Below, in pieces: positions 46,276 to 60,300 of a stretch of DNA of 64,000 bases. The notes under the pieces are model-generated. The model saw only the letters and a program-made list of their open reading frames with translations. It was not told where the DNA came from and did not search any database. This DNA comes from Cardiocondyla obscurior. Taxonomy: Eukaryota > Arthropoda > Insecta > Hymenoptera > Formicidae. Location: assembly GCF_019399895.1 (NCBI RefSeq), contig NC_091881.1, forward strand, positions 1,986,501-2,050,500, given 5' to 3'. The translations under genes were made by a program, and so were the position numbers. Within the stretch, counting starts at the first letter, position 1. Each line of letters starts with the position of its first letter.

Positions 46276-49200
46276 ATAGTGTTATGACTTAGGAAATGTG
46301 TCCATAATGTTGGCATATTTATTAATTGGTCCGCAGCCACGAAATTTAATTACACACAGTGAAAGTATAATAGTTCTTTTTGCAAAATATCGAATACCGA
46401 TAAAATTATTTAATAGCCACATTATAACAGAGCGTCGGACTCAATTTGTCAACGGCATATTATACGTATATCGATTACCTGTCCGAATATTAAAGCTCTT
46501 TCGGAAGTAGAGAAGTTTGAAACATTGATAAAATATCTCATGGGCATTTCGAAAGTGTCACACTTGAACAATCGAATATCGGTACACCATCGTGATAATA
46601 AAGCGTTTCACACCAACGTATTATAAATGTAATATGCTACAATGCCATTAAATATATTGTCGTTACGTGTACAGCTATTTATTGCCGCGGTATAAACGTT
46701 ACTAAATGATGCTTTAGAAGTAAAGAATAATTCTAGCGAATTACCGTAACAAACGTCTCGTCGTAATATTAAAACAGCGCTATCGCTTACATACAGATTC
46801 ATATCGTGACTAATACACATGCCTGATGCCTGAATCGTAACGGGACCTCTCCATCGGGATCTTAACACCGCGTAATAACGAAACATCTAATAGATAACGG
46901 TGCTAATAAAATATTAATCTCGAAACGATATTTCGAACGCGAACAATCGCGCTCTTGAACGTGCCGTTATTAATATTTATGATATTGCCATTATTATAAA
47001 TACCATTATCATTAGCACGACCATTCGTCAATTATCGCTGTAATGATGTAATTAATCTTATTGTTAGTCTCGGCAAGCGGAACCGGACTGGCGCACATCG
47101 CTCGCGCGACAGAGAAATATCTTACGATTAGCGCGATGCAAATCTAATTTCAGAAATTCCTCGCGGCTACTTTTCAACTCTGCACGCTTAGGATTTATCT
47201 AGGGCACATTACGCACAAGGTACTCGTCTCTGTGAATTTCTCTAAATCATTTTAGTGGACGAATGTGTCGCCTCCTCATGAATAAACAGCGCTCCGAGCG
47301 ACGGACATCTCTCTTAAGCTGAGAAAGGAAGATAGAATGCCACATGCTGTACGACCTCGTTCGTCTCTTTGCGACGACACTTAACGCGACGACGACTTAA
47401 CACTCTCTATTTTACAAGCAGCTGAATGGCAATGATTAAAGAAATAAAAAAAACTAAACTCGTTTGTCTCCGTAGAACAGCTACAATTTTAAACGTACAA
47501 TATTAGAAAGGGTTGGCTCGCAATCAGTCACATTAAATGTAGCGGTGCAGTAATAGTAATTTGAAAGCAATAGAAAAGCAATAGCATAGTAAAATAATAA
47601 TTATAGTATAGTTGATAGTATATGTATAACAAATAAATTAAATCGGTAAAGGATAGTCTTTAGCATTTAAAAGTTTGATGAATACCGTGTGCATTTCTAT
47701 TTAGCGACTCGATGTGAAGTTGGTCAGTCGTGTATTTTTTCGTGTTTTACGAAACGCTTCCAATAATTTATTCAGCTTATTATATTTTAGAAAATTTATA
47801 TTACTACTGAAATATGTTTTCGGCAAAGATCTTTTAATTTTAATTTTCTTTTTGCACCTATTTAGCTTGTATATTTTAATACCTCAAAACGATGCCGTTG
47901 ATATAATCGAACCTTTCAACATAAATGTTTTGATACCACAACAACGCCATTCCGTACGCGTAATGCGTGCATTGCGACGCATAATGTTGCACCGTCCTAA
48001 TTCAAGCCAGCTTGGCAAACAATTTCGCACGGCAGAAAAATTTAAGTTCGCCAACGCCACACAGTAGATTTCAATGTTGCATACTTCCTGGGAAAATGAT
48101 AGCTGACATACTTTGGCACCTCTTGCGGAAACGCACATCGCAAGGTATTACTCAACCACGAATTTAAGAAATAATATTTGGCGTCTCTTTAAATATTTGC
48201 CGGCCGTTGTAGATCTTCTGAGAATTCATCACCTGTTAAATATCAATATATCTTAGACGTGCAAGTTTCAAATCCTCATCGTTTTAATCACGTAACTTCC
48301 TGCGTGTGAAATAGTAGCGCGCCAGCTTGATCCTAAAATTGCAAGCACGTCATTAAAGACGAAGCACTTTACGACACGCTTGATTAATTGAAAGAAAAAA
48401 GTCTGTTCTATTGCGCCATACGTGTTACAATTTAATCCCTTATTTTCTATTTCCCATGTATAAAATAATAAGCGCAACGATCTGGAATGTGTGAAACAAC
48501 TGTACGATTAGAATTAATCGACACCGGTAAAAGTGGACTATAAATTTATTCAATATTTGCTCTTGAAAACAGATCGTAACTAGCTGCAAGATATTTCACA
48601 ACTCAGGTGACATAAGTGTGTCGTAAACATGTTTAATAAACATAAAAGTCTTCGAGACTTATTATTTCGATTTCTATACCGTTCAAGAAGCTACTAATAA
48701 TAATATCGTTTTGCCAAATAATATTTTATACAAATTTATACAAATGCCTATGGAGTTGATTTAAAATTAAAGAACGTTTTTAAAAAAGTAGCAACCTATA
48801 TTTGTTAAAAATTGACCAAAGGAAGGCAACAGTTGGCCATCCGCGCTTTTGTTACGTCAAAATCGCGTGGCATTCTGGCGCAACAGTTATTGAAATTTGT
48901 AAGCTTGTCTTTCGTGCACAATTTGTATTGTCATCGGTACAAAGTGCAATCCCCGACGATTCTAATAAGTGAAACTGCTTTCGTCGTGTTTGTTCTTGCG
49001 ATAACCAGTCTATGGTTAACGCCTGCTGGGAAAGAAGGGAAAAGTTGTTCGATAGAGAGTGGTTGCATTTCCTTTCTCCTGCATCAGTTAGTCACAGAAT
49101 CGTGTCTATTGTAATTATTGACATTCCAAAACTTAAACGGGAGCATATAGTAATCTTTACAGACTTTAATTTACTTTGGAATGTACGACAATTAATTATG

Positions 49201-52200
49201 TGTTATATTTTATTTCTAATTCTAACATTAATATTTTGCGCGTACGCAAGCGTTAGTTTCGTTCATTTAATTTTTTTTTTTTTTGAGAGACACACATTGT
49301 TCGATTTTTTATTTTGATAATAGATATTCATTAATATTATTAATCTCATATCATAATCTCATTAGATGTATTACAATACGTCATTTCTGTTCTTTAAATT
49401 CGAGAAAGTGGGCAATTTCTAGGACAGTATAGACCGACATCGTATACGAAAAGTGAAATGTTATATACAGCGGTACAATCTCATCGCGTAGCACGTATCG
49501 TTCAAGGTAAAAGAGATAATATCGATATGATGATCGGTTTCACTGCCGTCTTTTTATATTTTATATTTATACGATACTTGAAGCTATTAAGTTTCGCTTT
49601 CTACGTAAACCGCAAGTACCGTAACGCGTGGATTATCTATATAGTAGTATCGTCAGAATCTTTAACCATAATTCGAAAAACGAGCTTAACAAATTGGTCG
49701 ATATCAACGTGTGTCAATTGTATGAATAATCGAGTAAAAAAATTAAACAACGACCAATTATCCCGAGAACTAAGTAAACGTAATTTCTACTAAACTTTTC
49801 GCTTTTACCAGTTTAATTAATCAAAATATTAAAGACAATCATTTCCCAATAAGTATTACTCAAATGCGTGTTTGATTTTGAACGGCAGCGCGGTTGATTG
49901 ACGACTAATTAATCGGCCTAGGCAAGAGAATCTTCCGAAGAAGGAAATCAGCCATAATGGTTCGATCGTAGTGATACACGTAAGATGCAAACCGGTTGGA
50001 GGCTGGATTGGCGCACTTTCTTCGATACGTCTCTACGACGGCCGTGATCACCTCACTTTCGAGGTCAATGTCTAGGCCTGGCGATATACGTATACACCCA
50101 AGATGCGACTGACTCCTCTCTGCGGCACAAGCTCAACTTTCCTTGATCAGAGTAACTGACATTCGATGCGCGAAATTTTCTCGTTTTTCAACGGCATACG
50201 AAGCGATAATGGAAAGCAATTCATTTATCATTCGTTCATTTTTTTTTTAATTACCAATTAAAATTTAAAACAAAGCCAGTAGGAGTTTGAAATCAGAAAT
50301 GTCACTGTTTCGTCATTAAATTATAGCAGAGTGACATCAGATTATTAACTACGATGATTTAACTGTCGTTACATAAAACGTTTTTTAACAATGAGTTCGT
50401 GCGATCGATCGAGGATGAATGAGCAGCTGCAGCCCTTCGATTCTTAGATCTTTGTCGAGTTTTTAATGCGAGCTAGGTGTTTCTTTCGGCTGGTGATTTC
50501 TCCGTATCACTCAGCGCCAGTACGTTCAGGGCATCTGGCAAATGAAGAAGAAGCGAAAGTAAAACTTATTCTCGGATACGAAGAATGTCTTCGCGCTCGC
50601 CGCAATTTTACATCGTTAATGGCGTAATACGCGTCAAGCCTTTCGAGAATTCCTCGCGTGAAAAGCATGTGCCTTATGTTTAAATTTAAAAAAAAAAAGA
50701 AAGAAAAAACTGTGGCTTTAATTTTAATGAAATCCAAAAGTAAATGAGGGTTTAAATCAAAGCGATGCGCAATGAAGGAGATGAACGGATGTGCCACACG
50801 ATAATTCGTCGCGAAAAAATCGCGATAGGCGGATACGAGCGATTTTAATCCAGCTGCTATCTAAAACCCCTGAATCGCGCGTCGGTGATGCTTTCTACTG
50901 TCACATGTCACATGACTAAGTGCGCGATTGACCGCGTTTGAACGTCTCGTTAAATGTCGTGGGATGACGGGCCGCGCAAACCGCGCGTCTCTTCCCGCGG
51001 TTTGTCAAAGAGCGCATTAAATTGTTTATGCGAATTACTGAACGCGGCCTCAATCGAGCCTCATTCCGTAATTCCTTTGTTCGAAATCGTCGATCATCGC
51101 GAACGAGAAGTCGACATTTTGTTCACATGTAATCGCCGACCGTTATCAGCCGCTCGACTGGCGACTGCGGTGCATAATTTATTTTTCATTAGCTAAAAAG
51201 TATATAACGCATAGAACGGCAATTAACAATTTGAACCGGCGAACCTACAAAAATTTTTAAGCTGTTTTTATTTTTTTTTTTATTTTTATTTTTTTTAGAG
51301 CGCGTCACCGCGCGAATCGAGCACGTAACGCGGCAGTAATGAGTTGATGACCGAGATATTAAAAGTAAGACACATGGCGAAATGACGAAAGGGGGTATAA
51401 GTCGGTCGATAGAGAGTAAACTATAAGCTAACGAGTTATTCGCGAGCAAACGACGAGTGACAAGTGCAGCACAGTCACGGTTGAATAACTGTAAACGGTT
51501 TTGTGCTCGATTTAATGACCACAAATTTAACTAACGCCTCGAAATTATCTGTCCCTATCGAGACGAATAATACTAATTTTAGCGCGAACTTTCTCTAGAG
51601 TTTGCACAAAATTCCCGAATAACAATTATTTCGAGCAAATACCCGAAGCGATTCCATTATCACGCAAAGTAACATACCTCCCGAGAAATTAACGCGCTGG
51701 ATGATCCTTCGGGTATCATTTTTATCTTAATCGCGGCATTAAAGCCACCATCAAGTAAAATATTCTATCTTTTACCTGAGAATATCGTTGTTCCACGCTG
51801 ATTTCTCCGGCGTGATCGAAGACGATCACGAGTGACCTTCCACTTGGTGGCGACGACCCTCTTCAGCTGGTGTCGCCGGGATTACGACCGTCCGAGAGTG
51901 TCCCGTTAGGATACGCGTGATCTCACATTCAAGGATCCGTTTTATCGCCGAACGAGGCGAGGACCAGGTGATCTCGGCGAAGACGATCAGTGGAGCGGTT
52001 GCTCACGGATCGTCACCCATGACGACGATCCCTATGTAGATCTCGGCACTATCACTCCGCGAACGGACCCTTCCGGCACGTTTTTCCTGGGAGAACCACG
52101 GGGGCGGAATCGAAAGTAACGTGGCCGCCGGCGTGACACGATCTAACGTTTCCGTCGCGCGATAATAATTAGCTTTCACGTGTCTCGATTCACCACCTCG

Positions 52201-55126
52201 CCTCTCGCCGCCGTCGACTCTTTTCCGAGTTGTCCCCGGTGATAGGAACACCCTATGTAGCAACACTCCCAAGCCATTCCTCCGCTCGCAGAGGGTGCAG
52301 GCGCCGGCCGGCCGCCATCATAGAAATCAATACAACCCTACAACAGGGGAGCCTCGCACCCGTGTGCACACGGGACCAAACCGGCTTCTCTCGTCGCCCC
52401 GCTGGCGCTGATTGCAAAGGGTGCGCGAAGAGTGGGCGGTCGTTATCGAAAGAATTACGAACCGGTCCTACGAGCTGGAATCACGCGACATTCCAATAAA
52501 CAATAAAAGTGTGCCGATAAAGCGCGCACCGAAAGCTGATTTTTTCGCTACTCTGACGGTCTCCAATTGGACCAAGTCGCGATATTGATATGCGTTTGCT
52601 ATCGGTAGAAATAATGAGAACAATAGAAAATGGAGACAACTTTCTACGTGCTTTATTCTGCGCCCAGCATCCTCTTCAATGTTTGCGGATCCACCCATGG
52701 TGGTGGTGTGAAATTCTTCCGATAAATAGCTTACATTGGAACAAAGTGCGAATTGTTCTTTGGAAAAGTATTCCTTCTATTTCAAGAATCGAAAGTCAAG
52801 CTGTTTAAGTTAAAGTGTGGCGCTTAGTTAATTTTTTCTTTCTTGTTTTAACGCTCATAGAAAAATATACGTGTAACAATGCCGGATTTTTTTTTTTAAT
52901 AACTTTTTTTTATATTTTTAAATAGTTGTAAGGTTCAAGGACCGTTCTCTTATATATAGGTACGCCCAGTGAAAAAAAATGACCTAGATCTTTCGGGCAA
53001 TCTTGTAACGTAACCATTTTTTCAGACGGCTATCTGTTTAACGGGAAAATCTGAGATCAGGCACGTTCAAAGAAACATGTGTAATTATTTACACCGTGTA
53101 AGCATTAAAAAAAAAAAAAATCTTAAATACTTACTAGAAACAAAAAAAAAATTGTTTAGTCCAAGATTCATAAAAAAAAATACTTACATTATGCACAAAA
53201 AAAAAAACAGTATTTGCATTTAGTTTTCAGAGATGATTTCGGCCTCTCTGACAGAAATACATTGGTATCTTTATTTTTGCAAAATTAACTGAAGAAGATA
53301 ATGAAAAATGCGCGGGACTCTCTCTTATTTATCATATCCTTTAGCCGCGCGTTTTTACATAAATAATTCACAATCGAAAATAAATGACGCAGCCTCCGTC
53401 TCTTCGACGACGACCCGAAGTCATCTGTCTCCCTCCGGCCGTTGTAACGCCCTTCGAAGATGAGCCGAGCAGAGGGAACGGCAGGTCTCATCGAGGTCGA
53501 CGAACGGGGTCGGGTTTTAGACGCGCGTGACGTGGTCGTCATCGTCTAAATGGATGGTACCGTTGCTCTGAGTGCGCGGGACCAAAAGGAAAAGAAAGAA
53601 CTCTCGTCATAGAGATCTTGCGCTTCCTTCTCAATCGTTCGGCGAGGCCTGCATCGGTACCTGCTATCCGCAACTCGAGGCCAGACACCTATAACTGACC
53701 CACTCTCACTCTCACCTTTCTCTTCTCCTCTGTCTCCCGCGAGATTTTCTCCTCTCGGCCATCGGTCCCGTCGTCTTTTCGCGCGCGCTATCGAAATGAT
53801 AAGATTTTACGTACGCGTGCGCACGCAAGTGTTCTCCACGCGGCAGCTTCGCGTTCGCATGTACAATTACTCGAGGAGAAAGAGATAAGCGTAGAAAAGA
53901 AGATTGTGAAATATTAAAAGCATTGCGAGATCAACGTCTCGCGTAACACGACAATGATAATTGAATCGTCGAGATAAAACGCGCGGGGAGCGTGCCCACG
54001 CGAACGGGAAGTGCAGCACGTGTCCGGGGCGCTGTACTTGTAGCTGGAATAAAAAGAAAAAAAAGGGAAAATGTGATGCAGATTGTCGGTGTATTCCATT
54101 AGCGAGCCGATGTTAAAAATCGGAATGATAAACATTTCTCGTCGACGGCTTTGCGGGAGCAACGCGATCGCAAATAATGCGTTCGTACGCAGAATAGGGG
54201 GATTGTTACGCAATTCGTTACCGGGCAATTGCGAAAGGCAGATGTGACGATACCTGTAAAATTGGATTAGATTGCGACGGCAAGCGGTTATTTCTTAATT
54301 AGCTAATTGCCCGTCTTGGCTTCTCGAGTGATCTCAAGAACTGCCGCGGTAGATAGTCGATCACATCCGGCTGAGATGATGCGCGCACTTCCAGTAGTTT
54401 TGCTTCACCTATGGTGGAATTCTCTCCCGGAAGTATGTTCCTCGAGGTAAATGACTTCGTGCTCCTTTAAAAGTGATTTTCGCTTCGCGTCGCGGCGCGT
54501 CTTTTATCGCTTTCGAATATCAACGACAGAAAAATCGTGCGCGACGATTTTCCGGCCGAAAGGCCTGAAAGACGGAATGAGTGATACCCAGAGTCCGATC
54601 GGCTCTTTTAACGTATCTTGTATATTGTTATTTAAAAGAGAAAAAAAAAAGTCCGGCTGAAGTTGTACGACAAAACGAGATGCTATTTTCTAGAAACTGA
54701 CAGCTAGGATGATTTGAAATGCCAACTGCATTATGAGAAATCGTTATTGCGATGATTAATGTTGACCGATGTTTACGTTACTTAATTTGATAATTCGCGC
54801 CTGTAACGTTTAACTATCCTAACGTTTCCTTAAAAAATAATAATAAATAAATAAAAGAAAAAAAGAGAAAAAAAAGTTTTGGTTCTCTGAAAACGTTCTG
54901 TTCTTTTGCTTCTCTGTAAAGAGATGCGGTATTAAATCGCTCGCTAACGATCTCTCGCGTATGCAACATCAAATAAGTCACCTAACTAAAAAGACAAACA
55001 GCAGTTCTATTACGATTCACGTGAAGCCTTATAAAACCGAGATATTTTTCCGCGTTTAGCTAGTATAAGGAAATTACCCATGAGTCAGCGACGAGGCTGG
55101 CTAAACAAATTGCGTTATAAACAGTA

Positions 55127-57186
55127 ATGGGTCAAACAGACGTGAATTTTAATGATGAGAGACAGGATTTTCTTCGTAGCCTGTTCAACGAGGATGTCAA
55201 CAATTGCACTATGACGTCGAGGCTAATTCTACCGAAACATTACGTCAAAGGTAAGGTGCGACTCGTCAAAGAGAATTTACGTTTTCGGCATTAATATATT
55301 TAATTATAATTAACAATTATGTGTGATAAAAGAATAAAACTTTCTGCAGAGATCAGGCCGCTCTCGGACGCACCTGTGGTGGTAAATTTCAACATTTTAG
55401 TGTTCGACATTAACTCTATCAACGTCGAGGATATGGATTTTCGGTAAACGAAAACGATAAGATCGTCGGTATCGCGATAAAAAAATAAAAAATAATAATT
55501 CGAGCAAATTTATATATATTTATTAGCGTGGACATGTTCGTCAGTCAAAGCTGGATAGAATCTCGGTTAAATATGCCCGAAGACATTTTCGAGGAAGGCG
55601 ACGATTATGTCATACTTCCTCAGGAATTCTTTGATAATCTTTGGCAACCGGATCCATATTTCCTAAATTCGAAAGTCTCCGGTAAGCACGAACAGCATCA
55701 TCTGCATGTAGATGAATTAATCGTCACGCATTGATAATTTTTCAGAGATCGCGACCTTAAGCCATAAGTTCTCACTGGTCACGTTATACCGAAATAAAAC
55801 GATTAAATACTCCGCGCGAATTAACGCGATTGTCGCCTGTCAAATGGAATTTCAATTGTATCCGATGGATATTCAAATCTGTCCAATTTATATAGAGAGC
55901 TGTGAGTATAAGGCGTAAACTATAAAAGAAACGAAATTAATAAATTTGTCCGCTTGGATGAATTATTTGTTGCAGTTTCTTACAACAGAAAGAAGTTGCG
56001 CTTAAAATGGGGAGCAAGCGGAGTCACGGTAAATCCCGAGTTGAAACTTTTGCAATACGACATCGGAAAGCCCGCGGTACTCGAAGAAACTATAGATTAT
56101 ATGATCGAGAAAAATGGTATAAAAAAAAAGCTTAACGTTTATGTGATTTTTTGATAGAGATACGAAATTAAATCGATAACTTTCGTAGGAAACTTTTCGC
56201 GGCTGGTGGTATTCTTTCGCTTTGAGAGGCAGATCGGTCACCACTTGATACAAACGTTCGCACCGTCAACTTTGGTGGTAATGCTCTCCTGGTTCAGCTT
56301 CTGGCTGGACCTGGATGCGATTCCTGGTCGAGTGGCTCTTCTGGTGACGAGTATGCTCACGCTCGTAACAATGTTTACCGGTCTTAAGAGCGATATTCCG
56401 CCAGTAGCATACATCAAGGTATTATGATTACGATAAGAGATGTTTAAATCTGTTTAAAATAAAAAATTTTTAATGTTTCTTAGACACTCATTTAAAATAC
56501 GAAATAGAACATAGGTATGCAAATATAAATTCTCATTTTTGTACATCTATTTCAAATAATTCACATCTCTTTATGCGAATGTATTTCAAAACTTCCATCA
56601 TTCATCGATGTTCTGTACAACTTGGAACTATCTTTCAATATGGATATTCATTGTTTCTAATATAAAAATTTACATATTTTTTTAGGCACTAGACGTCTGG
56701 ATGGCTGGCTGCATGATGTTCGTTTTCGCAGCTCTGGGCGAGTTTGTTGTAGTCAAGGTGTTCGATATGCGACACGTAAAAAATGATTCGCAAAATTCTA
56801 AGGACTCTCACTTGTCCTCGGTTTGTGTCTAAACGTTGCCCCTGTAACAATTTTACAAAACTGCTATAATTATCGTCATTGTAATTATATATACATTAAA
56901 TTTTATTATATTGCACTATTATTTTTAGCGATTAACTACCATGGCCAAAAGTCGAAACACCTGGGATGAAGAATTCGTTTATACAACTAAATCAAAGAAT
57001 AAGCATACTACTAGTAATCATATATTGCCCACTTTAAGGCTAAAATCTGAGTTTCAGATGCAAACGCATAAAACACGCTCTCAAAAAATAGATTGTTACA
57101 GCAGAATTGTGTTTCCTATACTTTTTCTAATTTTTGTTGTTTTATACTGGCCAATAGTATTGCTTAAAAGCGCCATGATAAAGTGA
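55127..57186 (+). CDS. Cys-loop ligand-gated chloride channel (pHCl/Hodor-like), 8 exons
   Basis: Pentameric ligand-gated ion channel subunit of the insect pHCl/CG7589/CG6927-like group. Exons 55127-55250, 55350-55443, 55527-55681, 55746-55901, 55976-56116, 56189-56418, 56686-56820 and 56929-57186 give 430 aa. Seen: extracellular domain with the Cys-loop Cys156-x13-Cys170 (QMEFQLYPMDIQI between them) and WQPDPYFLNSK loop; M1 about 242-262; M2 about 268-290 preceded by DAIPGRVAL, the anion-channel position where GluCl/GABA receptors have PAR; M3 about 301-325 (ALDVWMAGCMMFVFAALGEF); M4 about 405-427. The C-terminus ends two residues after a basic stretch. No signal peptide is encoded in the modelled first exon, and an in-frame stop at 55118 blocks extension, so an upstream exon (joining at the acceptor before 55125) is likely missing. 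Known relatives are gated by protons or zinc. Confidence 0.88.
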
Positions 57187-57375
57187 TAAAAATTTAATTA
57201 GTTTTATTAACATTAAAATCTCGTTAAAAATCTCGTAACTATATTGATTAAAGATATAAAATGTATACGAGAAATAAAATGTTTCTTTTTATTCTTTTTT
57301 CGCTACATAAAAATTTGTAATAAATAATTTTCTTACTGTACAAAATTTTTATCTTACGAAAGATTTAACCAAAGT

Positions 57376-60300
57376 TTAATCCGTATCCATTTCTTCTAGG
57401 GAAAGATCAGATTCATCATTTATAGTGATTACCGAATGCTGCAATTTATCTTTCGCAGATTTTAGATCTCCTATTCTTAAAATATAGTTTATCGTGTATT
57501 GATTAAAGTCACATCTGTAAAAATATACGCAATTACTTTGACGTTTATAGCACTGTATAGTTAAAAAATGTAATACAACACTTACATTCTACTGAGGTCG
57601 TCATATTTTTTTTGCATATTCTTATGTAGCATTAATAGTACCGGCATTTGAAGCGCGGTATCGATCCGTGATCCATGTTTCGTCAAAATCGTTTCTATCC
57701 ATAAAAGATAGAAATGTATATGTCTCGTCGACTCCAATTCTAACGCAATAAATTTCAGTAGCTTTTCGATATAAATATTTGGCATATTTGTCATTGTCAA
57801 TTCAACTGTAATATCGTAAAAAATCAAACGAGTATTTATTATATCAAATTACTGTTAGCATTTCATTACACTATATGTATTAAAAATATACGTATACTCA
57901 CTTTCTTTATACGGAATAGTTTCTAAAACTTGTTGTGTTAATAATTTTTCATTTAATTTTAATGCCATCATTAATGCTAAAAAAAAAAATTAAATTATAA
58001 TTATTATTCTCACTATTGCTAATTTCAGTAAAAATTTCATAAAAATGTTTATACCTTTTGCATAATCGTGTTTGTCAAGTGTTTCCTTCACGGTATCTGG
58101 CGTAACTCCAAGTTCTAATTGAAATGGATCAAACATTAATCCAACATCTAAAGAAAATATCAGTAATCCTTCCGTAGTTGCTGCCGCCCATGCTTGTCCT
58201 ATTTTATAAAAATTACTTAATTAGATATACTTTAAATAAAATAATGTATGATAATATTTTCTATTCCTACCTGTGGGAGAAAATTGCAAACAAAGGACTC
58301 TCACTTCTGGTTTGACTCTCCTACTTGCCATATCTCCACTTTTAACACCTGGCAATCGTAACGATATATTTCCACCTTCGCGATGTTCAATCAAAGCTCT
58401 ATTTCCAAATTCAGTCATGTATTTTCTATTTATAACATCCTATCAAAATTATTTTAAAAGTAAATGAGCTTGGATTGTTAATGTTAATATAAAAAAAATT
58501 AATATACAGTATAAATTATTGTTACTTACATCTACACCGTCTAAAGATCTATTTTGAGTAATTTCATATTTTTTTAATAATACCGATTCCTGAATGTTAT
58601 AAATGCACACATTCTTGGAACGGCCACCAGCTAATATGCATGTACCGTCTGCCGAGTAACATAATGTAGTGAAAGCTCTAAAAAAAAATTAAATTTAATA
58701 ATATATTATAAAATATATTAATTCATATACTTATTTTTGTATTAAAATCATCCACTCACTTAGACTGTAAATTCTTTTTAGCTGTAATAAGATCGGTCTT
58801 GGATCTACCAGCGCCTAAATCGGTTCTACCCTCAATAAAGCCCGTTTGTCTTGCCGTTTTGCATTCGAAAAATGTAATCTGTCCGTCCAACGTGGCGACA
58901 GCAACTTCTTCTCCGTTTGGTTTGTAAGTTACGCAAAGTGCATCAGCAGACAATTGTATAGTCTCGTGCGCGGAACCATTTTCAATAGCATTCCATATTT
59001 TCAATGTTTTGTCCCAAGATACGGATACCAGTTCTGTGCTAGTAGGATTGGGATTAAATGCCAAACTTGCCACAGGCCCCTCGTGACCATTTAATATCTA
59101 AAATAGTGTATTATAATATTAAACGTATAATTTTGAGTGTATAACTTTTATACCTATGCAATTCTAGCTACACAATTAAGTAGTAATAAAGTAAAAATAA
59201 AAATGATACAAGTCAACGTTTGAAGACAAACAAAATTATACATACCTCTAAGAGAGTTCCGAGTTTCATGCTCCATAAATATATATCGAAAAAATCTTGA
59301 CCGCCCGCAGCGAGAAACTCGTCACTAGCGTCAATCGCCAAGCAGGCAAATTGCACTGGACGTGGTGAGGTGAGAGTACGGAAATTTCTGTACCTTGCTA
59401 AATCGTATGCCCGTACTGTTCCATCCAACGAAGCAGATGCGACAAATTTTCGATTGTGACTGAACAAAACGCCAGATATCGACGAGGTATGCTCGTGAAA
59501 GGTAAGCGTACAAAATCCGGTTAGTGTATTCCATAGTTTAACTTTTCCGTCGTCACCACCCGTTATAATATATTGACCGTCAGGACTGTACGCTAAACAA
59601 TTCATGTTAGTTCGATGCCCTTGTTGTTTCATGGCGTATGTTTCACTTTGCCATTCCCAAACTAGGAGCTGACCAGCGTGAGAACATCCTATGGCTATCC
59701 AATCTCCAGTAGAGTTAAATGCAATTGACGAAATACGTTGTCGAGAAATACTGTAATATCAATAGTCAAATTAATTTCTAATACCACGCGTAATAATAAT
59801 AATGCAAAATTATATAAGTACTAAATCATGTTTTTTATAATTAAAATATTACTGCACCTCAATGAGTGAATTAAATTAGCATGTGGCATCTCATACAAAT
59901 AAAATGATCCATTATTAAATCCAATAACTAATATATGAGTATCCTGATGGAAAGCAGCTGCAGTAAGTTTTGCATCTTTATACTGCTTATGAACTTCATC
60001 TGCTAAATAATAAGTCGCTTGCTTTTTATAACCCAACATTTTCATTCCTGTTTTACTTATGTCGTTTATAGAAGCTTCGTCTTCGTTATCTTGTGGTATA
60101 TCATCTAATAAAATATAAAGTAGTAATATATATTAGTAAAATTATTTTATAAATGTTTATCATTATTTATAATATTAAAATAATTTCAAAAAATAATTTA
60201 AATCACCTGCGTTTAATAGTTTACGTTCATCGCGTGCTTTTTGTTTCTCTGTCTTCTCTATAATTTTTTCCATATCGATATCGTCCTCGCTATCAGAATC

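Larger units (their letters stand above)
40271..55126. other. ~15-kb gene-poor interval
   Basis: No recognisable protein gene on either strand; ORFs up to 117 aa (47714-48067) lack conserved features and overlap others. A GC-richer island covers about 42830-43440, and others lie near 50000-50150, 51780-52460 and 53380-53860. These are candidate promoters or 5' UTR exons, probably of the minus-strand elongase: for example a minus-strand donor (TATTCTCAG then GTAAAAG) at 51779/51778 follows the GC-rich 51780-52260 block. Poly-A/T and ATAT runs are common. No tRNA, microRNA or transposase recognised. Confidence 0.5.

Noticed and set aside
47714..48067. 117-aa ORF in the gene-poor interval
   Set aside because: Hydrophobic AT-driven first half, no domain, no splice or promoter context; likely chance.
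54376..54446. Signal-peptide-like exon (MMRALPVVLLHLW...) with a good donor before the channel gene
   Set aside because: Splicing from its donors (54432 or 54446) to the 55125 acceptor gives phases 0 or 2 and an immediate stop, while phase 1 is required.
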